64,000 nucleotides of DNA from Gracilinema caldarium DSM 7334. Its GTDB lineage: Bacteria > Spirochaetota > Spirochaetia > Treponematales > Breznakiellaceae. The translations under genes and the position numbers were made by a program. The stretch's first letter is position 1; each line of letters starts with the position of its first letter. The notes below the pieces were generated by a model, which saw only the letters and a list, made by a program, of their open reading frames with translations, was not told the DNA's origin and searched no databases. The stretch is from NCBI RefSeq assembly GCF_000219725.1, contig NC_015732.1:3168972-3232971 (forward strand), in the 5' to 3' direction. Shown here piece after piece: positions 47,208 to 56,999 of the stretch.

Positions 47208-48239
47208 ATGAAAGCCTTGCTATTAGATAATGTTAAGCACTTCAGTTATACAGATGTACCAGAACCATCGATTACTGAGCCAGACCACGTGTTGATACAA
47301 ATAAAAGCAGCATCTATTTGTGGCAGTGATGTTCATGGAATAGATGGTTCAACAGGACGGCGTATTCCACCCATCATCATGGGCCACGAAGCATCCGGGA
47401 TTATAAAAGCAACAGGGCCAGCAGTTCATCATTTTAGTCCTGGAGATCGGGTTACCTTCGATTCCACTATATATTGCGGCAATTGTTTTTATTGCCGTCG
47501 TGGAGAGGTAAATCTCTGTGATGATCGCCGGGTTATCGGGGTTTCCTGTAAGGAATATAAACAGGATGGAGCATTCGCAGAATACCTCGTTGTACCAGAA
47601 CGAGTTCTCTATGCACTACCCGATGAGGTGGATTTTATTCATGGAGCACTTACTGAACCGGTAGCGGTTGTAGCCCATGCGTTACGTCTTGCCAGACTTA
47701 GTCCTGGCGACTCGGTTCTCATCGTAGGAACCGGTCTTATTGGGTTATTGCTCCTTCAACTTGTTCGGCTTCACACATCCGGTCAGATTATTGCTGTGGA
47801 TATCGATGAAAAACGGCTTAAACTCGCAGAAAAATTAGGAGCCGATGCAGCTATTCTTGTTGGACCTGATGTTAGCTACCAGATACAATCCTTAACACAT
47901 GGTCGTGGCGTTGATCAGGCTTTTGAAGTGGTTGGATCAGAAAAAACCGTTACTACTGCCATAGAAGGGCTTCGAAAAGGAGGGCATTTAACCTTAGTAG
48001 GCAATGTCAGTCCATCAATCAATCTCCCCCTCCAGGCTGTGGTAACCCGTCAACTTGATTTGCAAGGTTCCTGTGCTATTTCAGGAGAATATGAGTTTGC
48101 CCTCCAACTCATGGCTTCTCAAAAAATTAATGTAGATTCTATTATCAGTGCTGTAGCGCCCCTCAAGGATGGAGCTCTCTGGTTTGAAAGGCTCTATAAT
48201 CGGGAACCAGGGTTATTAAAGGTTGTACTGGAGCTTTGA
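47208..48239 (+). CDS. Zinc-dependent sugar/polyol dehydrogenase (sorbitol dehydrogenase-like)
   Basis: The 343-aa medium-chain dehydrogenase has catalytic zinc ligands Cys38, His60 and Glu61 (SICGSDVHG, MGHEASGII), structural zinc cysteines 90, 93, 96 and 104, and the NAD motif VGTGLIGLLLLQ with the acidic AVDIDEKRL. It oxidises a polyol or sugar alcohol, substrate unknown. It lies 27 bp after the RpiR gene and 1 bp before the Gfo gene. Confidence 0.9.
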   Translation: MKALLLDNVKHFSYTDVPEPSITEPDHVLIQIKAASICGSDVHGIDGSTGRRIPPIIMGHEASGIIKATGPAVHHFSPGDRVTFDSTIYCGNCFYCRRGEVNLCDDRRVIGVSCKEYKQDGAFAEYLVVPERVLYALPDEVDFIHGALTEPVAVVAHALRLARLSPGDSVLIVGTGLIGLLLLQLVRLHTSGQIIAVDIDEKRLKLAEKLGADAAILVGPDVSYQIQSLTHGRGVDQAFEVVGSEKTVTTAIEGLRKGGHLTLVGNVSPSINLPLQAVVTRQLDLQGSCAISGEYEFALQLMASQKINVDSIISAVAPLKDGALWFERLYNREPGLLKVVLEL

Positions 48240-48240
48240 A

Positions 48241-49314
48241 ATGAACAAAGTACGATTTGGTATCCTTACCTATGGAAAAGTTGCCCACCTCCACGCTCAG
48301 GCAATTCGGTCCAATCCAGAGCTTGAGCTTGTTGCAGTATGGGGCCGTGATCGACAAAAACGAGAACAATTTGCAGCAACCTATGGAATCCAAGCTTTCA
48401 ATAGTATTTCAGAGATGATTCAAAGAGCTCACCTTGATGCAGTGCTAGTCGCATCACCTCATCCTCAGCACGTACAACATAGCCTGGAAGCCCTCGAAGC
48501 GGGAGCCCACGTTCTCATTGAAAAGCCGATGGCCCTTACAAAAACCGATTGCGATAGGGTTATTGAAACCGCCGAAAGATTTGGACTAAAGGTTGGAGTT
48601 ATAAGCCAACGCCGCTGGTATCCAGCGGTACAACGAATTAGGGAAGCTATAAATGCAGGGAAAATAGGTACACCCATGATTGGCCAGGTGACCATGCTTG
48701 GCTGGCGCGATGAAGCTTATTATAAAAGTGATCCCTGGCGCGGTAGTTGGTCTAGAGAAGGTGGCGGAGTCCTCGTTAATCAGGCACCTCATCAATTAGA
48801 CCTGCTGCAATGGTTTATGGGACCGGCAACGGAAGTTTTTGCCTATTGGGACAACATCAATCATCCATACATTGAAGTTGAAGATACAGCGTTGGCCCTC
48901 ATCCGCTTTACTTCAGGAGGAATGGCTACAATTTTAGTGAGTAATTCTCAAAAACCCGGTATCTATGCCAAGGTCCATATACACGGCTCTTCAGGTGCCT
49001 CGGTCGGTGTTCAAACCGATGGTGGGGCTATGTTTGTAGCAGGGCTTTCAAAAATAACCGAAGCTCCCTTTAATGATATTTGGACCATACCAGGAGAAGA
49101 AGACAACCTGAAACTATGGAAAGCTCAGGATGCAGATTTCTTTGGTATTATTGATACAACACTCTATTTTCATGGGCTTCAAATTAAGGACTTCGCAGAT
49201 GCCATAGTTCAAAATCGTCCACCCCTTGTAGATGGCAAAGAAGGTAGAAAAACAGTAGCCCTTATTGAAGCAATCTATCAATCCGGAAAGGAACGTCGAC
49301 CAATTAGCCTATAA
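48241..49314 (+). CDS. Gfo/Idh/MocA-family oxidoreductase
   Basis: The 357-aa protein has the Rossmann start RFGILTYGKVAHLHAQAI, ASPHPQHVQHSLEALEAG, and the EKP motif HVLIEKPMALT. The C-terminal domain carries GWRDEAYYKSDPWRGSWSRE and NQAPHQLDLLQWFMGPA with the catalytic His. Likely substrates are sugars or inositols taken up by the adjacent transporter. The ATG at 48241 has GGAG upstream and lies 1 bp after the previous stop. Confidence 0.9.
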   Translation: MNKVRFGILTYGKVAHLHAQAIRSNPELELVAVWGRDRQKREQFAATYGIQAFNSISEMIQRAHLDAVLVASPHPQHVQHSLEALEAGAHVLIEKPMALTKTDCDRVIETAERFGLKVGVISQRRWYPAVQRIREAINAGKIGTPMIGQVTMLGWRDEAYYKSDPWRGSWSREGGGVLVNQAPHQLDLLQWFMGPATEVFAYWDNINHPYIEVEDTALALIRFTSGGMATILVSNSQKPGIYAKVHIHGSSGASVGVQTDGGAMFVAGLSKITEAPFNDIWTIPGEEDNLKLWKAQDADFFGIIDTTLYFHGLQIKDFADAIVQNRPPLVDGKEGRKTVALIEAIYQSGKERRPISL

Positions 49315-49317
49315 TTA

Positions 49318-49346
49318 TTGAAAGCTGCTGCTCATAATGCTATGCT
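49318..49346 (+). promoter_or_regulatory. Promoter of the MoxR operon
   Basis: TTGAAA (49318-49323), 17 nt, TATGCT (49341-49346), then 9 nt to the ATG at 49356. The leader would be about 2-3 nt. Confidence 0.5.
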
Positions 49347-49355
49347 GGAAGCATA

Positions 49356-50303
49356 ATGGATTATAAAGACGTCCCTTCGGCACTGTTGCAGGGTGCTAGT
49401 CAAGTAATTAAAGGAAAGGAAACCTTCCTCGAATATCTCATTAGTGTACTGCTTGCTGGTGGTCATGTTCTTTTAGAAGACCTGCCAGGCCTCGGGAAAA
49501 CAACGGTAGCAAAAACCATCTCCCGTTTAATCGCCGCTGAAAATGGGGGCTTTTTAGCCTTTAAACGTATTCAATTTACTCCCGACTTGTTACCTTATGA
49601 TATAACCGGCGTTGATATTTTTGACCCGGACCTACATAGCTTTCGTTTTGTACCGGGACCAATTTTTGCAAATCTTATCCTAGCCGATGAAATAAACCGT
49701 ACAACACCCAAGGTTCAATCGGCCCTCCTTGAGGTTATGGCAGAACTACAGGTTACAGTTGGTTCGGTCACCCGCCCGGTACCTGCTCCCTTTATGGTCA
49801 TTGCAACACAGAATCCAGTAGAAAGCGAAGGCACCTTTCCCCTTCCCGCGGCTCAGCTCGACCGGTTCATGATGCGACTTTCCCTGGGATATCCCCCAAA
49901 AGAAGCGGAACTGGAAATTCTGGATACCAATCCGGCTGAGCTGGTATTAACCCACCTGGAGCCGATTATTTCGATACAAGATTTTCTCCAAGCTCGGGCT
50001 TTTGTTGACCAAGTATACTGCCACCCCGGACTTAAGGAAACGATAGTAGACCTGGTCAGGGCAACACGAAACCATAGTGACATACGGCTTGGTGCAAGTT
50101 CCCGTTCTGCCCTTCACCTCCTGAAAACAGCCAGAGCCTACGCCTTTGTGAAAGGCCGGGATTATGTGATAGATGAAGATATTATCAACTTAAGTTCCCT
50201 TGTCCTTGCTCATCGGATAAAAATGACAGATCCCCGTACTGATCCATCCCCCCTCCTCAGGAGGCTTGCCCTTGAAAACTGTAAAAAGCATGATTTCCAA
50301 TAA
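49356..50303 (+). CDS. MoxR-family AAA+ ATPase
   Basis: The 315-aa protein has Walker A EDLPGLGKTT (41-50), Walker B ILADEINRTTPKVQSALLE and sensor ATQNPVESEGTFPLPAAQLDR, diagnostic of MoxR ATPases. These act as chaperones for partner proteins. It heads a MoxR-DUF58-transglutaminase operon with overlapping genes. Confidence 0.93.
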   Translation: MDYKDVPSALLQGASQVIKGKETFLEYLISVLLAGGHVLLEDLPGLGKTTVAKTISRLIAAENGGFLAFKRIQFTPDLLPYDITGVDIFDPDLHSFRFVPGPIFANLILADEINRTTPKVQSALLEVMAELQVTVGSVTRPVPAPFMVIATQNPVESEGTFPLPAAQLDRFMMRLSLGYPPKEAELEILDTNPAELVLTHLEPIISIQDFLQARAFVDQVYCHPGLKETIVDLVRATRNHSDIRLGASSRSALHLLKTARAYAFVKGRDYVIDEDIINLSSLVLAHRIKMTDPRTDPSPLLRRLALENCKKHDFQ

Positions 50304-51489
50304 AACTTCTCATATAGAGCTTACCATTACATCCTGGGCTGTCGCCATGATAATGCTTATAACGGGGCTATTTCTTAAAGAAAGTGTGCTTACCCTTATA
50401 GGGCTATTCTCATTGTTTGTATTAAGCTATGCGCTAATGAGTATCCTAGTGCTCACCCTACTCTCCAGGGAAGTAATAAAGGGGCTTTCTTATGTCATTA
50501 TACCTGAAGATGCACCAGCTGGCGATCCTATCGAATTTATCCTTAGAATAATCTCAACTAATCTATCATTCTGTTTTAAGCTAGCAGGTGTTATTGCTTT
50601 TTGTGAAATCAGACTAAGCACCAGGGACAATAAAGCTATCGAAGCAATCTTACCTCTTTCATCTACAGTGATTCAAAAAGGTATCGATTCATTTCATATT
50701 ACAACAAATCCTGCTTCTCGAGGTGTATACGTTCCTGAATATGCACAAGTTTCTCTCTATGATGTTTTTGGTTTTTATCATATTGCTATTCCTCTTATAC
50801 ACAAAACTACCGAAGAACTCATCCTGAGGCCAAAACCTGCACAGAATGGAACCCCGATCACTTTTCATTCGGGTGGTACAACTCATCGAGAAGAACAGAC
50901 TTATCAGCGAACCGAAGAATTAACGGAACACCGCCCTTATGTTCCTGGGGATGATCCACGGCGTATTAACTGGAAACTATTTGGACATTCAGGAGACCTT
51001 TTCATCAGGCAGGGAGAACAGGAACCACCGCCTGTTGCAGAATATGTATTGGTACTAGATACTTCGATAGACTACACAATCTTTTCGCAGGAAGAGGGAC
51101 GTCTTTTAGTTGATGGCATCTGTCAGGAAGCTTTGACCTTAGCCTTGGAGCTTTCACGCAAACGCTATGCTATTACCCTTTGTTACCCTGGGAGCGCGCT
51201 TCTCTCTGCAGATGAATCTACTATATCCAGATTATTAGCCTATCCAGTCGCAATTGATATCACTTTTGCTCAACCATTCCCTGTAATTCCACCTTCAACA
51301 AGCCTTCTTATTATATCAATTCCCCGTACCATACAACAAAACAGTACGCTACTCGATGAAATCCTTTCGAGACCTGCACAGGCTAAAAAAGTAACTTTTA
51401 TAAATCCTACAAAACTACTCGCTACAAGCAAGTACCAGAACTATTATGAAGCCATCATTCGCTACTATGGACAGGTCCATGGAACATAA
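50290..51489 (+). CDS. DUF58 membrane-anchored protein
   Basis: The 399-aa protein has two membrane helices near the N-terminus (about 12-60), then a domain with the DUF58 motif YVPGDDPRRINWKLFGHSGD and a von Willebrand A-like part with VLVLDTS. The ATG at 50290 overlaps the MoxR stop by 14 bp; a TTG at 50266 is in the same frame. Together with MoxR and transglutaminase proteins it forms a widely conserved module thought to act at the cell envelope. Confidence 0.87.
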   Translation: MISNKTSHIELTITSWAVAMIMLITGLFLKESVLTLIGLFSLFVLSYALMSILVLTLLSREVIKGLSYVIIPEDAPAGDPIEFILRIISTNLSFCFKLAGVIAFCEIRLSTRDNKAIEAILPLSSTVIQKGIDSFHITTNPASRGVYVPEYAQVSLYDVFGFYHIAIPLIHKTTEELILRPKPAQNGTPITFHSGGTTHREEQTYQRTEELTEHRPYVPGDDPRRINWKLFGHSGDLFIRQGEQEPPPVAEYVLVLDTSIDYTIFSQEEGRLLVDGICQEALTLALELSRKRYAITLCYPGSALLSADESTISRLLAYPVAIDITFAQPFPVIPPSTSLLIISIPRTIQQNSTLLDEILSRPAQAKKVTFINPTKLLATSKYQNYYEAIIRYYGQVHGT

Positions 51490-54400
51490 ACGTCCGCCTT
51501 TGGTAAGTACCATTTTTTATGGACTTTCGATAGGGCTTATCCTGCTGCATATTCAGCAACTTACGATTCCCCTTGCGAACCTTACTTTTTTCATAAGTGC
51601 CTTAACACTTGGTTGTATCCTCAGCCTTTTCTGTCTACGGATACCGCAAAAAAACCACCGCTGGAAACTTCTCATATTGTTATCGTTTCCCTGGATTATA
51701 AAAAGCGCACTTGTAGGCATCAGCTTTTTTATTGCACCAATGGACGTCGGCTTTGACCGGCGGTTACTTTTCTTTGACCGTAATTTTCTCATCGTCCTGT
51801 TCCCCTGGTATTGGATTACCCTAAGCACCTATATGGCAGGAAGTTCCTATTCTGGTTTACATTGGAATAGAATTTTAAATGGTATTTTCCTTATATGCTT
51901 CTTTATCATTATAAAAAGCCGCCAGTTTATCTTGTATACCTGGCCCATGGAGCTGCTTGCAATTTTTGCACTGATCATGCTCCTCCAGTTTCTCGCTCTT
52001 ATGCTGGCCCATCCATTACAAACCAGAGGTTTCAAGTATAATAGTATCGCCACATTAGTGGTTTTACTGGTTCTTGGACTTTTTTCTGTGGTTTTGTTAC
52101 GGAAGCCCGCAGAAGAACAAGCAACCGAACAAGGCGGCGGTCTTATCAAACCGGACCTTTTCCGTTTTGACTTTTCCCAGTTTCTCCGTCTCGAAAGTGA
52201 AATATCCCTAAAGGAGGATATGGTCCTCATTGTCCATAAAGATCCTGAGGCTTCCTCTATTTTTATTCGTCGCTACATACTGTCCGGTTATGATACCAGA
52301 AAGGGGTTCTATCGGGCCCCTGAACTTGATGATGCAGAACATCCCCAGGAACTCCCCCCTGCGGAGCTTGAATTATTCATTCCCCAGTGGCAGGATCGGC
52401 GAACAACAGAGCAGGAATATTTCCTCGTCAACTTTGATCCATCAGCCTTTCTGGGGATGAATACCCCCCGGCTCATCAGCCCCCTTAAAACCTGGGACAC
52501 CACCTCATTTTCATCGGCCTATCGGGTACTCAGTGAAACCAGTGAAGCTCTGCCCTTCGAACTCCTCGATGCGGTATCTGACAAGGATTATGCCCGCACC
52601 AAGATTGGTCTCACGGAACAGGAATACCAGTGGTATACCAACTATGGGAAGGACCAGCGGATCAAGGATCTGGGAGACCGTATTACCGAAGGTCTTGAGC
52701 TGTATTGGGAAAAAGTTCAGGCTATTTATGAATATTTAAAGAACGGCGAGTACCGCTACAGTCTTAAACCGGGACTTGCATCCGATGGGGACCAGCTCGG
52801 CAGGTTTCTTTTTGATACAAAACGAGGCTACTGTTCCTATTTTGCCTTTTCTATGGCGCTCCTCCTCCGTTCTCAGGGCATACCTGCCCGGGTGGCGGTG
52901 GGCTTTTTCATCGATCCCGATTCAGGGGCGTTTAACTACTATCCGATTCTTTCCAATATGGCCCACGCCTGGGTAGAAGTATACTATCCTAAGTATGGAT
53001 GGATAGACTACGACCCTACCACCACTTTTCTTGCGGAAGGAGAGACCTTCCGTTTTTCCCAGGGAGCTCAACAACAGACCTTTGAGCGGCTCCTCGGTGA
53101 AATTCTGCAAAATCGGGACAAACTCGCAGTAATGAATAATGAAACAGTTACTCCAGCAGCACAGGGTTTCTCTGTAATTGTACGGAGTACAGGCCTCTGG
53201 CTTAAAGCGCATTGGCCCGGTTTCGTGTTCTTTTTCTATGTAATAACCATGATATGCCTTCGATACGGTTATTACTTGTTGTATTGGTACCATCTAACAA
53301 TTTCAAGAAACTACCGGCATGCGGCACAGAAAGGCTTCTCCCACAGTCTCCGGATACTTCGCCTTGCGGGCATCTATCAACCCAAACTGAATCAAACCCA
53401 ATCGTTACAGGAACAGGTTCAAATAATAGAACAAAACCAGGGACTCATCATTATCCCGCTTTTTAATATATACGAAGAAGCACGCTTTACTTTTCCCAGT
53501 CACTCCATCTCAGTGTCATCCATTCAGGAGAGCTATGCCCACTTTATAGGTTCCTATAAACAGCACATTCCTCTTACACGGCGAATCTTTGCCCAGGCTT
53601 TTCCTTTTATCACGATGGCACTTCCCCCAAAGCGTAACACCAACAGCATCTTTTTAATCATCCTTTTAACCGCAACCCTTTTCCTGGGCCGTTCAAGTCT
53701 TATTGCAGAAAGCTCTTCTGAATTGCTTCAGAATACTATGGCCCAGGAACTCCTACGCACAGCCCAGGAGTTACGCCAGGAAGAACGATGGGAACAGGCT
53801 ATTGAACTGCTTCAAAAGGGAGAAAAGCTGTACCCATCAGACAGCCGTTTCCCTGCTGCATTGGGAGACATCTACCAAAACCGAGGACTCTACAGTCTTG
53901 CATGGAATGAATACCACCGTGCTGAAGCCCTCGACCAAAACAATAGAGAACTGTGGTATGAATTATCTATTGTAGCTGGTCGGCTTAATAAAAATGATGA
54001 ATCTATCTGGTATCTGGAACGACTACTCTCAGAGGAGCCTAATAACAAGGATGCTATCGGAGACCTTGGCTGGATGTACTTTAAAACCCATCGTCTATCA
54101 GAAGGTGAAGAACTACTGCGAAAAGCCCTGGAACGACTCGGTCCCGATCAGGGACTGGAGATGACCCTGGCAACCATTTATTCCGATCAATACCGTTATG
54201 ATGATGCAAAGCATTACTATATAAGCGCAATACAGCATGCGGAAAAAAGCGGCTTTAAACTTTTTCTCGCCGTAGCTTATTATAATCTTTCTATACTAGA
54301 ATCCCGTTTTTATCGTTTCGCCGATGCCTTTAACAGCACTCACCATTCTCTGCAATATACAGAACGAGCTTCAGGGCATCTGGCTCGGGGTGAATTATTC

Positions 54401-55441
54401 CAGCGTAGACTCGATTTCTCTAAAGCTCATGGTGAATACACAGCCGCCTATGAGCTCGATACATCACCCCTGTCAAAAATTAACATAGCCCAGCTGTACC
54501 AACAGACCGGAAATCTCAAGGAAGCAAAAACCTATGCAGAAAACACCCTGCAACAGCGGGACCTTTCCTGGATGCTCAACTATGGCACCGATATCGACCG
54601 GTATCACAAGGATCTGCACCAAATTCTCCGCGACGTCTATCGCGGTCTCGTAAATACGGAAAAACTGAGCTATAGGGGAAATCTCTGGCAGTATGTGCAA
54701 AGCCATATTACCACATTGAAATACAGCATCCACGCTTTTTGGCAGGATCAACTCTTTACCTATTACACTCTGCAAGCTGCCGACGCCTATGGGGTCGAAA
54801 ACCAGCGGCTCGATGCCCTACTCCATTATTATCTCGCTTTACAACAATACCCCTGGCGGGCAAAACCATACCTGCAAGCGGCTATGGACTATGAAACTCG
54901 CCTTATCGAAGCATCCCGGCCCAGCTATCTATATGAAATGGGCAAGCTCGAACAAAAGAGCAGCCTGCTCCTGCAAGCAATCGACCTGTTTGACCCGATC
55001 TGGGAACGGGACATGATTGCCGATGCTTATGCAGAACTGGCACATATATATCAGAAACAGGGTAATATTGATGGAATTCAGGCAAGCATCGAAGCCCTCT
55101 ATGCCCTGAACCGGGGAGCCCTGCTGCAACGGGGGCTCAGGCTTCCCATCAATCTGGAAATAGACGGAGTTTTTACAACCCCTACAGAACAGAGGAACTA
55201 CCAGAACATCATTACCACCGTTGTAAACAAATCGGGCTTACGAAGCCTGAACGCCACCCCTGCCCGTTTCAAACTCATCCTGAACTATCACGGTGATACC
55301 ATCAAAGCTACACTGTGGGATTCAGTAAAAGGCACAAACATCCGGGAGCACCTAATCCCGCTCTCCAACCTGTCCCCCGAAAACCTGCAGCAGTTCAGCC
55401 GTGAACTGCAGAAAACACTCTTTTCTGAATTAGGCCAATAA
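51446..55441 (+). CDS. TgpA-like membrane transglutaminase fused to a TPR domain
   Basis: The 1,331-aa protein begins with about seven membrane helices (to residue 215), an extracellular linker, and a transglutaminase-like domain with Cys463 (YCSYFAFSMALL), His507 (AHAWVEVYYP) and Asp523 (DYDPTT). More helices follow near 575-600 and 735-755. From about 760 to 1,180 comes an array of TPR-like helices (ALGDIYQNRGLYSLAWNEY and similar), then a C-terminal domain with RFKLILNYHGDTIKATLWD. TgpA proteins normally end after the second membrane part at 650-750 aa, so the TPR half is a fusion. Starts at 51467 or 51479 are also possible; the first hydrophobic segment follows all of them. Confidence 0.85.
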   Translation: MKPSFATMDRSMEHKRPPLVSTIFYGLSIGLILLHIQQLTIPLANLTFFISALTLGCILSLFCLRIPQKNHRWKLLILLSFPWIIKSALVGISFFIAPMDVGFDRRLLFFDRNFLIVLFPWYWITLSTYMAGSSYSGLHWNRILNGIFLICFFIIIKSRQFILYTWPMELLAIFALIMLLQFLALMLAHPLQTRGFKYNSIATLVVLLVLGLFSVVLLRKPAEEQATEQGGGLIKPDLFRFDFSQFLRLESEISLKEDMVLIVHKDPEASSIFIRRYILSGYDTRKGFYRAPELDDAEHPQELPPAELELFIPQWQDRRTTEQEYFLVNFDPSAFLGMNTPRLISPLKTWDTTSFSSAYRVLSETSEALPFELLDAVSDKDYARTKIGLTEQEYQWYTNYGKDQRIKDLGDRITEGLELYWEKVQAIYEYLKNGEYRYSLKPGLASDGDQLGRFLFDTKRGYCSYFAFSMALLLRSQGIPARVAVGFFIDPDSGAFNYYPILSNMAHAWVEVYYPKYGWIDYDPTTTFLAEGETFRFSQGAQQQTFERLLGEILQNRDKLAVMNNETVTPAAQGFSVIVRSTGLWLKAHWPGFVFFFYVITMICLRYGYYLLYWYHLTISRNYRHAAQKGFSHSLRILRLAGIYQPKLNQTQSLQEQVQIIEQNQGLIIIPLFNIYEEARFTFPSHSISVSSIQESYAHFIGSYKQHIPLTRRIFAQAFPFITMALPPKRNTNSIFLIILLTATLFLGRSSLIAESSSELLQNTMAQELLRTAQELRQEERWEQAIELLQKGEKLYPSDSRFPAALGDIYQNRGLYSLAWNEYHRAEALDQNNRELWYELSIVAGRLNKNDESIWYLERLLSEEPNNKDAIGDLGWMYFKTHRLSEGEELLRKALERLGPDQGLEMTLATIYSDQYRYDDAKHYYISAIQHAEKSGFKLFLAVAYYNLSILESRFYRFADAFNSTHHSLQYTERASGHLARGELFQRRLDFSKAHGEYTAAYELDTSPLSKINIAQLYQQTGNLKEAKTYAENTLQQRDLSWMLNYGTDIDRYHKDLHQILRDVYRGLVNTEKLSYRGNLWQYVQSHITTLKYSIHAFWQDQLFTYYTLQAADAYGVENQRLDALLHYYLALQQYPWRAKPYLQAAMDYETRLIEASRPSYLYEMGKLEQKSSLLLQAIDLFDPIWERDMIADAYAELAHIYQKQGNIDGIQASIEALYALNRGALLQRGLRLPINLEIDGVFTTPTEQRNYQNIITTVVNKSGLRSLNATPARFKLILNYHGDTIKATLWDSVKGTNIREHLIPLSNLSPENLQQFSRELQKTLFSELGQ

Positions 55442-55459
55442 CATTTTGCCAGGGCTACG

Positions 55460-55837
55460 CTACAGCCAAAAACGTCTTACAAGACACCATATAACCAGCA
55501 ACCAGATGCACAGAATAACGAGGGCCACCCCCCACTGCTTTTTCAGGGAAACCGGGTGCGCCTCTGCTTCTGCTGCACAGACCGATAGGAGTTCCTTTGG
55601 CACAAGCTTTATGGCAAGCCCCACCAGGAGGGGCAGAATGATAAAATCATCAAGATAGCCAAGAAGAGGAATAAAATCCGGTATCAGATCGATGGGCGAA
55701 AGGGCGTAAGCAAGAGCAATACCGGTAAGTAGTTTAGCAAGCCAGGGTGTTTCAGGATGTTTTGAAACATAATAGAGCGTACCGATGGTCTGTTTTGCCC
55801 AGGAAGCAAGGGATTTAAAAAAGTGCTTTATGTTCAT
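55460..55837 (-). CDS. YkvA/DUF1232 family membrane protein
   Basis: The 125-aa protein carries the DUF1232 core: TPWLAKLLTGIALAYALSP with IDLIPDFIPLLGYLDDFIIL, plus a C-terminal membrane helix. The function is unknown. GAGGGGAGG precedes the ATG, and the terminator T-run of the upstream gene overlaps this region. Confidence 0.88.
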   Translation of the reverse strand: MNIKHFFKSLASWAKQTIGTLYYVSKHPETPWLAKLLTGIALAYALSPIDLIPDFIPLLGYLDDFIILPLLVGLAIKLVPKELLSVCAAEAEAHPVSLKKQWGVALVILCIWLLVIWCLVRRFWL

Positions 55838-55849
55838 ACACCTCCCCTC

Positions 55850-55890
55850 AAAAAAAATCCTGCAGAAACCGTATTCGTCTCTGCAGGATT
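55850..55890 (-). terminator. Intrinsic terminator after the FMN-binding-domain gene
   Basis: AATCCTGCAGA and TCTGCAGGATT form a perfect 11-bp stem followed by a run of T on the minus strand. Confidence 0.85.
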
Positions 55891-55916
55891 CATTGTAAGC
55901 TGAGAACTCAATACCC

Positions 55917-56738
55917 TTATTTTGCAGCTTTCAGAGCATTTGCAGCCAGTTGCAGGAACGGAGCAACATGAATCGAAACCCCTGCGATAGCATCGGTTTT
56001 TCCATCGGCTTTCACCGCAATCTTAGCCGGATCCTGGGCGGCAATGAGGGCAGCCTGTGCCTTTGCAGCCTGTTCGTGCCATTCAGCTTGGGCATTGCCG
56101 AATTTCACCATGTTGTAGTTTCCGCTTACTGATTCTACAATCTTAGATTTTTTAGCACTGTCATTGGAAATACCGTTCCAGACCACATCCACAATCCGTC
56201 CATTGACAACAGTAAGCAGAACCGTATCCTTCCAGCCCGATTGTTTGTCAAACTCAGCTTGCTCAGCATAGTACCAGCCGTCTTTGGCATACAAACCCTT
56301 GGCTACAGGACCTGCGGCAATAGCCTTCTGAGCCAGGTCAAAAAATTCCTTTACATGGATTGATGCACCTGAAATGGCATCGGTATGTCCTTCTGCATCC
56401 TTATATTTATTAAATTTATAATCCTGGGTTTTGACCAGATACTGTTCGACTTTTTCTGCCTGCTGGTACCATTCAGCCTGGGCTTTACCGAATTTTACCA
56501 TGTTATATTTACCCGCTTTGTCGTGGGTTTTCTTGTCCTGTGCGCCGGCAATGTTGCTTACCCCATTCCAATTGGCAGCGGTGATTTTTCCACCCTTTAC
56601 TTCCAGAACAATCTGGCTTTTCCAGCCAGAGGAACCAAATCCATCCTGTTGAGCAAAGTACTTTCCATCTTTCAAAGTTTGCGCGCCTAAGGAAACACCA
56701 AAGGCGGCTAGCACTACAATAAATCCCCATCGTTTCAT
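55917..56738 (-). CDS. Secreted protein with two FMN-binding-like domains
   Basis: The 273-aa protein has a signal peptide (MKRWGFIVVLAAFGVSLGAQ) and two copies of one domain, at about residues 22-135 and 145-270. Each has DG-Y-A--Q--F---GWK, IVLEVKGGKI or VLLTVVNGRI, WNGVSN/WNGISN, YNMVKFG-AQAEW and H-DAISGASIHV/KTDAIAGVSIHV. The xG-TDAISGAS pattern is the FMN-binding (PF04205-like) motif, in which a Thr/Ser can carry FMN; here the residue is Ser in copy 1 and Val-Ser in copy 2. It may be an electron carrier or surface antigen. GGAGG sets the start at 56738. Confidence 0.78.
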   Translation of the reverse strand: MKRWGFIVVLAAFGVSLGAQTLKDGKYFAQQDGFGSSGWKSQIVLEVKGGKITAANWNGVSNIAGAQDKKTHDKAGKYNMVKFGKAQAEWYQQAEKVEQYLVKTQDYKFNKYKDAEGHTDAISGASIHVKEFFDLAQKAIAAGPVAKGLYAKDGWYYAEQAEFDKQSGWKDTVLLTVVNGRIVDVVWNGISNDSAKKSKIVESVSGNYNMVKFGNAQAEWHEQAAKAQAALIAAQDPAKIAVKADGKTDAIAGVSIHVAPFLQLAANALKAAK

Positions 56739-56999
56739 GTACGACCTCCATAGAATTGTTAATATATAATGCAATTCTTATCTATAAATTATAATCGATA
56801 TCTAAATACTTGTCAAGGCTGACTTTTTTAGTCTTCATTTGTGAGTATTTTTACGCTAGTGTATCAAGGTAGCCGTTTATAGTGGTTCTCAAACAAGTCG
56901 GTCAGATTTTGAAAACACCTAAGTAAATCGAGACGTGTACAAATATGAGATAAGTTGTTATAGTAGCACTATTACACGGCCACTCGAGAAGGAGATCCT

